DNA of 64,000 nucleotides from Muscardinus avellanarius (lineage: Eukaryota; Chordata; Mammalia; Rodentia; Gliridae): positions 31,515,592 to 31,579,591 of the forward strand of contig OY726569.1 in NCBI GenBank assembly GCA_963383645.1, in the 5' to 3' direction. The notes below the pieces were generated by a model. That model had not been told where the DNA came from and did no database searches. It saw only the letters and a list, made by a program, of their open reading frames with translations. The position numbers and the translations under genes were made by a program. Positions 56,908 through 64,000 of the stretch are shown in pieces. How positions within the stretch are numbered: position 1 is the stretch's first letter; each line of letters begins with the position of its first letter.

Positions 56908-56984
56908 TTGATTGATTTTAAAGTGAAGTGCTCCTGCAAATAAAAACCCATAGTAGGGCCATATTGTGTTCTGAACTACAAGAG

Positions 56985-57157
56985 TAGTGTTTTTCAGCAG
57001 CATTGCATATCAGGATAAGCTGAGGGGCTTATAAAGGTTATGATTTTCAGAAATTATCACAAATCAAGTAATTTAGAATTTCCACTGGTAATCAGTAATT
57101 TTTTAAACTCCCTTGTTGATTCTAAAGTGCAGGCAAGATTGAAAACCACTTCTCTAG
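56985..57157 (+). mobile_element. MER5A-type hAT-Charlie element
   Basis: tagtgtttttcagcagcatt, gcatatcaggataagctgag, gggcttataaaggttatgat, gtaatttagaatttccactg and gattgaaaaccacttctct keep the order of the MER5A consensus. Non-autonomous DNA transposon fossil. Confidence 0.6.
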
Positions 57158-57159
57158 GG

Positions 57160-57790
57160 TTCATTATCGACTTGCTTGTATCATGCTGTGGGTAAAGGGT
57201 TGTTTTGACAAAGTACCCTTGCCTTAGTATCACTTAAGACCTTGTGAAGCAGAAGCTCTAGATCTATATCTGAGTTCTTCATGGAATCGGTTTGAAAAGT
57301 TCAGACAACAAACTTTCTGTCTAGAGACCACACTGTAAATATACTTGTAATTAACTGAGCTTCTCCTAGGAGCTAAGTTTTTGGCTAACTGCAGGAAAAC
57401 AATGATGAATTCCATTTTCAGGGTAGTTTTAGTTATTTTATACAATGTATTTGCACATGGATGTTTTAGTGTGATGATTATATTTGTTTTCTGAGGTATT
57501 CACCACAAGGATTAGTAGTGTCATTTGCATAGGTGATAAGCAGTCAAGAACTGAAATACCTTGTAGAACACCACTCAACTCTGGAGATGTGCACTAAGGA
57601 TTTCTATCCTCTGGGTTACTCCCACATTATTTTTCTCTTTCTAAAATTTAAGTGACAACAGTTTCAAATAGCCTGTACAGTATATTGTTTTGCAATGTGT
57701 ATGCATTGTGGAATAAATCAAGCATATATATTGCCTCAAAGACTTCTGTTTTTGTGGTGAGAATACTTAAAATCTACTATCAGCAGTTTT
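57160..57790. other. Unique spacer
   Basis: No feature recognised. The 71-residue antisense frame at 57230-57445 is not protein-like. Confidence 0.35.
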
Positions 57791-57812
57791 CAAGAATATA
57801 ATGTTGTTATTA

Positions 57813-57905
57813 GCTGGGCCTGGTGGCTCTCACTTGTAATCTCAGCATTTGGGAGGATGAGACAGGAGGAACATACTTCGCAGACAGCCTCAGCTACTTA
57901 GGCCC
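57813..57905 (+). mobile_element. B1-dID SINE, older type, left part (host of nested L1)
   Basis: gctgggcctggtggctctca, gaggatgagacaggaggaac, cagacagcctcagctactta. The rest (ID half) lies at 60325-60404. The whole is bracketed by the perfect target duplication aatataatgttgttatta at 57795-57812 and 60405-60422. Confidence 0.93.
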
Positions 57906-57929
57906 TCAAGACATCAGAAAAAAAGCCTG

Positions 57930-58695
57930 AGAACCTTGAAAATACGAGAATTAGGAACAGTGAAGAAAAAACAGAAATCACAAATACTGACCTACAAGAA
58001 ATGCAAAAAGAAAAATTTCAAATCCTGATCTACAATATGATGAAAGGCTTCAAAGCAAGTGTACAGGAAATGAAAGAGGATATGGAGACACTAACAATCA
58101 GAAAGAAGTCTGGATGAAATCAAAGAGTCAATAAATGAAGACAACAATAGAAAGAAATTCTGGAAGATTAGATGAAATGGAAAAGAGGATATCACTGTTA
58201 GAAGACAGTTCTTTCAAAACCAAAAGCACAGTAAACAGCATACAGAAATCATCACAGCAACAAAACCTAAATATATAACAACTTTTGGACAATATGAAAA
58301 TATCCTAACTTACATATAAAAGACATTGAAAAAGAGATAGAGGTACAGACCAAGGGTACTTATAATCTCTTCAGAGAAATAATCTCAGAAACATTTCCAA
58401 ACCTTGAAAGAGACTTGGACTTACACATTCAGGAGACATACAGAAACCATTAAGTCAAGATCAAAGAAGGACCTCCCCACTCCATGTAATAATCAAAATG
58501 ACCAACATACAGGCCAAGGAAAGAATCTTAGAACAAGTAAAAATAAAAGAACAGGTGACATATAAGGGCAAAACAATAAAAATCACCCCAGACTATACAA
58601 CGGAAAGTCATGAATGCCAGGAGAGACTGGTATGATGTGATCCAGACCCTGGAATAAAACAACTTCCAACCCAAACTACTATATCCAGCAAAATT
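57930..58695 (+). pseudogene. L1 ORF1 remnant
   Basis: A/G-rich, lysine- and glutamate-rich coding stretch with heptad-like coiled-coil character upstream. At the end, accttccaacccaaactact-like sequence and ctatatccagcaaaattac match the C-terminal segment at 43383-43420. Stops and frameshifts present. Confidence 0.75.
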
Positions 58696-58702
58696 ACTAT
58701 TC

Positions 58703-59535
58703 ATGGTATTGGTACAACAACAGGCATACAGATGAGTGGAACAGAATAGAAGATACAGAAACAAACCCACACACCTATAGTCAATCTTTGACAAAAGGGC
58801 CAAACTCTTACACTGGAGAAAAAACAGCCTTTTCAACAAATGGTACTGTGAGAATTGACTATCCATTTGTAGAAAGATGGAACTAAATCCTTACCTCTCA
58901 CTGTGCACAGAAATCAACTTGAGGTGGATCAAAGACTTAGAAATTAGACCAGAGCCTGTGAAGTTATTAGAGAAAGGCATACGCTCAACACTCCAACATA
59001 TAGGCACAGGCAGTAACTTTCTCAACAAGACCTCCAAAGCTCAGGAAATTAAAGCAAGAATTAACAAGGAAGATGGCATCAAACTAAAAAGTTTCTTCTC
59101 ATCAAAGGAAACCATCAAGAACCTAAAGATAAAGCCTACCAAATGGGAGAAGATATATACCTGCCACTACTCTAAAAGAGGGCTAAAACCAGAATATACA
59201 AAGAGCTCAAAAGACTCTTTGCTAGCAAAACAAATAACCCAATCAATAAATGGGCAACCAAACTGAATAGACACTTCACAAAAGAAGAGATACAAATGGC
59301 CATTAGATACATGAAAAGATGTTCTACATCATTAGCCATCAGGGAGATGCAAATCAAAACTATGCTGAGATTCGATCTAACCCCAATCAGAGTGGTAAGC
59401 ATAAAGAAATCAAATAACAGCAAATGCTGGCGAGAATATGGGGAAAGAGGAACTCTTTTACACTGTTGGTGGGAGTGCAAACTAGTTCAGTCGCTATGGA
59501 GATCAGTGTGGAGATTCCTTAGAAAACTGGGAATG
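58703..59535 (+). pseudogene. L1 ORF2 C-terminal region, part 1
   Basis: Frames at 58877-59266 and 59296-59530 read INLRWIKDLEIRPEPVKLLE, KLKSFFSSKETIKNLKIKPT, SLAIREMQIKTMLRFDLTP and CWREYGERGTLLHCWWEC. The last is the ORF2 zinc-knuckle-like motif with its second cysteine replaced by tyrosine (C-x3-Y-x7-H-x4-C). A SINE at 59537 interrupts the frame. Confidence 0.9.
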
Positions 59536-59536
59536 G

Positions 59537-59760
59537 GCTGGGTGTGGTGGCATACGCTTGTAATCCCTGTGCTTGGGAGGCGGAGACAGGAGGATCACGC
59601 AGGTTCAAAGCCAGTGGCGCTGGCTGAAGAGACCCTGTTTCCAAATAAAAAAATATAAAAATAGTTCTGGGAGTGTAACCCGGAGGTAGAAGGGTCTTCA
59701 GGAACCCCAGTACCACCAAAAAAAAAAAAAAAAAAAAAAAAAAAAGAAAAAGAAGAGAAA
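59537..59760 (+). mobile_element. B1-dID SINE, younger type, inside the L1, with TSD
   Basis: gctgggtgtggtggcatacg, gaggcggagacaggaggatc, gctggctgaagagaccctg, gttctgggagtgtaacccgg, caggaaccccagtaccacc and a long A tail. Perfect 16-base target duplication agaaaactgggaatgg at 59521-59536 and 59761-59776. Confidence 0.98.
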
Positions 59761-59776
59761 AGAAAACTGGGAATGG

Positions 59777-60091
59777 ATCCGCTATATGATCCAGCTCTAC
59801 CACTCCTGGATATTGAAATCAGAGAACGACAGTAACATATGCATACCCATGTTCATAGCAACACACTTCATAATAGCCCAAATATGGAACCAACCTAGGT
59901 CTCCATCAATAGATGAGTTGTTTGCAATATTATGGGAAATACACACAATGGAATTTTACTCAGCTATAAAGAAGAATAAAATCATGCCATTTGCAAGAAG
60001 ATGGAATGACCTGGAGAACATTATGTTAAGTGAGATCAGCAAAGTGCAGAAAGAGAAGGAACACATGTTTTCTCTAATATGCCCAAACTAG
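59777..60091 (+). pseudogene. L1 ORF2 C-terminal region, part 2
   Basis: Continues after the SINE: ATHFIIAQIWNQPRSPSIDE, WEIHTMEFYSAIKKNKIMPF and WNDLENIMLSEISKVQKEK, the conserved end of ORF2. One frame remains open for 101 codons (59786-60091). Confidence 0.9.
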
Positions 60092-60324
60092 GGCCTATTA
60101 GGAATACCAGAGGAACTCGATAATGGAGGAGAAACCTCAGCAAAGCTAGAATGGAAGGATAGGAATAGAAGAAGGCTGAGATTGATTAATGATGAGCTAC
60201 ATCCAAATATCTGTAAATTTATGAATATAGCATAGTTAACATGGACAATCATTGTTTGAGCACCAAGCACAGTCTGATTGTATGCCATTTTCAATATGTG
60301 CCACATAAAAATTAAAAAAAAATA

Positions 60325-60404
60325 AAGAATAAAAAATAGGGCTGTGGTTTTAGCTCAGAGGTAGAATGCCCCTGGGTTCCATCCCCACTACTGAAAAATA
60401 AAAT
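60325..60404 (+). mobile_element. B1-dID SINE, ID half (right part of host SINE)
   Basis: agggctgtggttttagctc, agaggtagaatgcccctggg, ttccatccccactactgaa. Completes the SINE begun at 57813. Confidence 0.93.
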
Positions 60405-60474
60405 AATATAATGTTGTTATTAATTGTAGTCACTATGTTGTACATCATACATCTTGAAATTATGCTTTCAATCT

Positions 60475-60784
60475 AACTGAAATTTTATACTTTTATTCAT
60501 GTGCTGTAATTATACATCATAGTGAGATTCAAAGTATTACCATTGTATATGCACATATCATGTGGTGTATCTTCTTCTGCATCCTCCCCCTCATTATATA
60601 TTCAGTGTGATTGGTTGTGGTACCTTTATATATGAACAATACATTATTTCATCTGTTTCCTTTCTCAGTCTTCCTTTTTCTTCTCCCCACTTCCCAACCC
60701 CAATTCCCTTCTACTATTCTACTGGTCTATCTTCATTTATAGGAAGTCAATTTTTTAATTTTCTAACTTCCCAATGTGAGAGAA
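60475..60784 (-). mobile_element. L1 3'UTR, antisense, left part
   Basis: catgtgctgtaattatacat, gtgagattcaaagtattacc, ttctactggtctatcttc-like words, then cttcccaatgtgagagaaaa. Same word order as 32103-32460. Continues at 61033 beyond a younger SINE. Confidence 0.88.
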
Positions 60785-60795
60785 AATATATGACT

Positions 60796-60798
<3 letters not shown>

Positions 60799-60838
<40 letters not shown>

Positions 60839-61018
60839 TACTGGGGTTCCTGGAAACCCTTCTACCTCAGGGCTACACTCCCAGACCTATTTTTTACAAT
60901 ATTTTTTTATTTGGAAACAGGGTCTCTTAAGCCAGCGCAGCTGGCTTTGAACCTGCATGAAACTCCTGTCTCCACCTCCCAAGTGTAGGGATTACAAGTG
61001 TGCACCACCATGCCCGAC
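60799..61018 (-). mobile_element. B1-dID SINE, younger type, with TSD and (GT)n
   Basis: A (GT)n run (60800-60837), then ggtactggggttcctggaaa, gtctcttaagccagcgcagc, gtgcaccaccatgcccgac. Perfect target duplication aatatatgactctt at 60785-60798 and 61019-61032. Confidence 0.97.
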
Positions 61019-61032
61019 AATATATGACTCTT

Positions 61033-61290
61033 GATTATCTGAAACTGGCCGATCTTACTAGAGCACACCATTCTCTAATTCCAACCATTTTCCTGCAAAT
61101 GACATCATTTTTTCCTTTATGACTGAGTAAAACTCCATTTTGTATATACCAAATTTTCTTTATTCTCTTATCTGTTGACGAATTCTTAAATTGCTTCCAT
61201 AATTCAGCTATGGTGAATTGTGTTTCTATAAACATCGGCATGCATATATCACTTTATTATGATGATTTTAATACCATTCCTTAAAATCTT
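61033..61290 (-). mobile_element. L1 ORF2 end, antisense, right part
   Basis: aaactggccgatcttactag, cctttatgactgagtaaaac, aattcttaaattgcttccat and aattcagctatggtgaattg continue the reversed L1 interrupted at 60785. Confidence 0.85.
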
Positions 61291-61294
61291 TCCT

Positions 61295-61590
61295 GAGGAA
61301 TTAAAATCAGAATGCTACCACATTCATTTAAATTTATATGTGAGTAGGTAACTTTTGGGTTTCTATCATAGAATATAATGATAATCTAGCAGATATTTTA
61401 AGGTTTGTCAAGGCTCCTAGAATGTAGGCAAATTTGTGTTGTTTATGTACATATTCCATTGGTGATCATGTAGGGAGGTGTGTGTGCTCATCTAGTTCCT
61501 TCTGTTAACTCTGAATCAGCTTATATACAGTAGCAGTTTTAAAAGGCAATGGTTTTTATGTAGCATATAGGACAAAATGAAGTTATTTTA
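61295..61590. other. AT-rich spacer
   Basis: No feature recognised. Confidence 0.35.
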
Positions 61591-61607
61591 TAATAGCCAT
61601 TACTTCT

Positions 61608-61809
61608 GTTTTATTTTTGGTACTGGGGGGTTGAACCTAAGGGTGTTCTATCCCAGAGCTATACCAATTTTTGTTTTGTTTTGAAACAGGGTCTCACTGG
61701 GTTGCTGAATGTCTCACTAAATTGCCGAGGGTAGTCTCAAATCTGCTGTTCTCTGGTCTCAAGTCTCCCATGTACTTGGATTATAATCACGTGTCACAGT
61801 ACCTGGCAC
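61608..61809 (-). mobile_element. B1-dID SINE, older type, with TSD
   Basis: Reverse orientation: ggtactggggggttgaacct, ctcactgggttgctgaatgt and ggattataatcacgtgtcac. Target duplication aatagccattacttct / aataaccattacttct (15 of 16) at 61592-61607 and 61810-61825. Confidence 0.95.
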
Positions 61810-61872
61810 AATAACCATTACTTCTAAAGAAGTTACTCTGTACTGAAAACAGTGATAAGAATTTCCTATGGA

Positions 61873-62084
61873 GCTGGTGGCACATGCTTGTAATCCCAGC
61901 ATTTGGGAGGCTGAGAAGGGAGAATTGCGGTTTGCCGACAGCCTCAGCTACTTAGTGAGGCCCTCTGCTACTCAGTGAGACCTGGTTTCAAAATAAAGAA
62001 TAAAAAATTGGGCAGGGGTGTAGCTCGGAGGTCAAATGCCCCTGGGTTCCATACCCAGACCCTCAAAAAAAAAAAAAAGAAAAT
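61873..62084 (+). mobile_element. B1-dID SINE, older type, with TSD
   Basis: gctggtggcacatgcttgta, gaggctgagaagggagaatt, cagcctcagctacttagtg, gcaggggtgtagctcggag, gggttccatacccagaccc, A tail. Target duplication tttcctatgga at 61862-61872 and 62085-62095. Confidence 0.96.
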
Positions 62085-62114
62085 TTTCCTATGGACTATG
62101 TTTATTTATTCCTA

Positions 62115-62270
62115 CCAATGATGTAAGAAAGTATTAACCTTATTTTATAGTTGAGGAAATTGATGCCCAGATCTTGGGTAGTATTTCCTTCACCAAGGTA
62201 ATCAGAAATTGGTGGGAAAAGGATTCAAACCGAAATCTATTTTACATCAAAGCTGTGTTTCAAACAATAT
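62115..62270 (-). mobile_element. MIR SINE
   Basis: Reversed MIR: accttattttatagttgagg, aaattgatgcccagatcttg, ttcaccaaggtaatcagaaa, ggattcaaaccgaaatctat. Confidence 0.75.
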
Positions 62271-62509
62271 GCAAGTAGCTTTCATTTAGAACTAGTATTT
62301 AGAGAGAAAAACAGTCAAGTTGCTGGGAGGAAGTACTTCCTTATTTTGTCTGCTGGCTAAGGAGAGAAAAAGGCATTTATTTATTTACTTAATTACTTAT
62401 TTGGTACAGTGGGTTGACTTATAATGAAACCATGGTAAGAGACCAGGTATTCTGACATATGTATCAGCTTTATGTATTCTCATGTAGAAACTGATTCCAG
62501 AAATATTCA

Positions 62510-62680
62510 GTAAGGCAGTGTTCCAAAGTTTTATGTGTATTGGCATCTTCTGAAATGCTAATCAAGAACATGAAAGCCCAGGTCAAGATCAAATTTTGGT
62601 CCTTTCAGACAAGGCCACAGTCTTTATATTTTTAGCAAATTCTTTAGGAGACTCTGATACACATCACACTGTGATGATAT
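62510..62680 (+). mobile_element. MER5A-type hAT-Charlie element
   Basis: gcagtgttccaaagttttat, gtgtattggcatcttctgaa, aagaacatgaaagcccagg, cagtctttatatttttagca and gactctgatacacatcaca follow the MER5A order. Confidence 0.6.
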
Positions 62681-62684
62681 ATAA

Positions 62685-63325
62685 AATAATGAACTACTTA
62701 TATAAGTATCATTGGTTCTAGAAAGCAATGCAGAGACGCAAATAAAATAAATAGGGTGAATATATAACTATATGTAGATGCAAATTCATTTATATATGTA
62801 ATGAAATATTACAATGTAGACTTTCTTATATTGTCTCTATGGGACACAAATTCTGGGAGGGATTAATGTGTAGGCTATAAATTGCGTATGTGTTCAGTCC
62901 ATTTGAGAAATGCTTCAGGCCAGATCATCTTCAAAAATGTTCATAATTCCCAGTAACAGATTTAAAAAAAACCAAGAATTCCTGAAATAAGAATGAAAGT
63001 ATTTTCATAGTAATATATATATTACTAAATATAAAATATATATGATAACTAAATATAATATATATACACACACATATATATATATATATAAAACTAAATA
63101 ATATAAACATATTTTACCATATGCTATTAATATCCCCAGGGCACTATTTGAAAAGTATCAGTATAATGACAACATCATTTAAAGGTATGTGAAATACAAT
63201 TTAAGAAAACCTGTTTCTTAAAAGACGTGTGGTCATTTCTGTTATATATAAAAATGCAAAAAGTACTGAAATATTAGCAACTTGAATGTCAGGGTATATA
63301 ATAAGGGGATATGATGAATATTATA
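62685..63325. other. AT-rich spacer with alternating TA tract
   Basis: 63018-63092 is rich in TA and ATAC units (tatatatattac, acacacacatatatatat). Otherwise no feature recognised. Confidence 0.45.
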
Positions 63326-63329
63326 AATA

Positions 63330-64000
63330 TTTTAATGAGATGTGCAGTTGTGATGCTGTGACAAGATGCACAAGATAGAAGAGGACAGTAGGATATGTGC
63401 TTTCCAAGGTTTTAATGAGATTCATGAAGAGCTCCATGTAATAAGATGTATATGTTAAAAAGCAGTAATGAGGTCAATATACGAGATGGTTTAATGAGCT
63501 ATGTCTCAGGAAGTGCCCCGTAAGACGGGCATCCTTCAGGGCTGAAATGAGATGGGTGAAAGGGAAAGTGTAATGAGATGGTCACATAAAGGAGAAGCAT
63601 TATAATTAGATGCATAAAGGACAGAAGGAAGAGTATATAAATTTTCAAAACATGTAAGATATAATGGGAACTAGGTTTTAATGTAATAAGATGCAGAAAT
63701 GAAATGACAATGAGATACAAAAATGGAATCGTGTAATGAGATATGTAAGGACTGTGTAATGAGATGTGCATGTTTAAGGGGCAAAATGAGATGCACGCTA
63801 GGAAAGGTGTAATGAGATGAGCACGTTAAATAATCTAATGAGGGGCATGAAGGAAATGATGTCATGTCACATGAAAATTGAAGAAAGTAACGAGATGTGC
63901 ATTTTTAAGGACTGTAATAAAATGGATAAAAGAAACCAAGGAGAATGAAGAAATGCAGAAATCAAGTGTTGTTATTACAGTGTGAAAAAGTAAAAGGTAT
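63330..64000 (+). repeat. Degenerate tandem repeat, unit about 26 bp
   Basis: A core gtaatgagatgtgcatg recurs with near-constant spacing: starts near 63412, 63438, 63466, 63491, 63520, 63544, 63570, and again near 63708, 63733, 63756, 63783, 63809, 63835, 63887 and 63914 (steps mostly 23-29, one double step of 52). Copies share taatgagatg, variously taataagatg or taacgagatg. About 25 units are visible, and the array reaches the window edge. Frames across it are an artefact. Confidence 0.85.

Larger units (their letters stand above)
57906..60324 (+). mobile_element. L1 LINE with large internal deletion, nested in a SINE
   Basis: Starts inside ORF1 (coiled-coil and RNA-binding part, 57930-58690) and jumps at about 58697-58703 to ORF2 sequence downstream of the RT domain (atggtattggtacaacaac). 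It continues to the ORF2 end and a 3'UTR closing at about gtgccacataaaaattaaa. About 3 kb of endonuclease and RT coding sequence is absent. It is itself split by a younger SINE at 59537-59760. No simple target duplication was found; about 25 bases of the host SINE look lost at the site. Confidence 0.9.

Noticed and set aside
60325..60404. tRNA gene suggested by tRNA-like words in the ID half of SINEs
   Set aside because: The dID part is only a truncated tRNA-derived SINE segment with no cloverleaf; the same applies to all copies.
62370..62420. Possible truncated SINE tail (tttatttatttacttaatta then ttggtacagtgggttga)
   Set aside because: Too short and diverged to call with confidence.
63330..64000. 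CRISPR-like array
   Set aside because: Units abut without unique spacers, copies are diverged, and the genome is mammalian.

Overview
This is an intergenic or deep-intronic stretch of a mammalian genome, AT-rich, with no protein-coding exon or functional RNA gene that I can support. The organism is most likely a non-murid rodent. The dominant SINE has a 7SL-derived B1-like half (starting like gggcgtggtggcgcac), a short A-rich linker, and an ID/tRNA-like half ending in ccccagtaccacc. That is the B1-dID type known from squirrel-related, dormouse and beaver-type rodents. The exact species cannot be read from the sequence.

Layout. 0-3 kb: antisense L1 material, including an unusual copy with 5'UTR and ORF1 joined straight to 3'UTR. 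3-7 kb: L2 and 7SL-monomer fossils with unique DNA. 7.3-10.9 kb: repeat-free, moderately GC-rich DNA that looks like a block of non-coding regulatory sequence. 11-23.5 kb: MIR, old L1 and B1-dID copies in AT-rich spacer. 23.9-29.4 kb and 33-35.2 kb: repeat-poor DNA with TAATTA-type homeodomain words, again candidate conserved non-coding elements. 30-33 kb: SINE, L1 and L2 patchwork. 36-43 kb: MIR, L2, MaLR LTR pieces, an L1 tail and a three-SINE insertion cluster. 43.1-47.55 kb: a degenerate L1 lying inside an older hAT-type DNA transposon. 47.6-62.1 kb: dense nested SINE and L1 insertions. 62.1-63.3 kb: MIR and MER5A fossils and AT-rich DNA. From 63.33 kb to the end: a degenerate tandem repeat of about 26 bp that continues past the window.

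About thirty B1-dID copies fall into an older group and a younger group. The younger group keeps its CpGs and has the diagnostic segment ctggcttaagagaccctg. Many copies keep target-site duplications (TSDs), so the nesting order can be read directly. L1 copies carry two different 3'UTR types. All L1 reading frames are broken; the longest piece (44817-45416) still shows reverse-transcriptase motifs.

I found no undescribed gene system. The best leads are the ORF2-less L1, the trimeric SINE, the three-level nested insertion at 57.8-60.4 kb, the 26-bp repeat array at the right edge, and the repeat-free candidate regulatory blocks. Family names and conservation are judged by eye and were not tested by any search.
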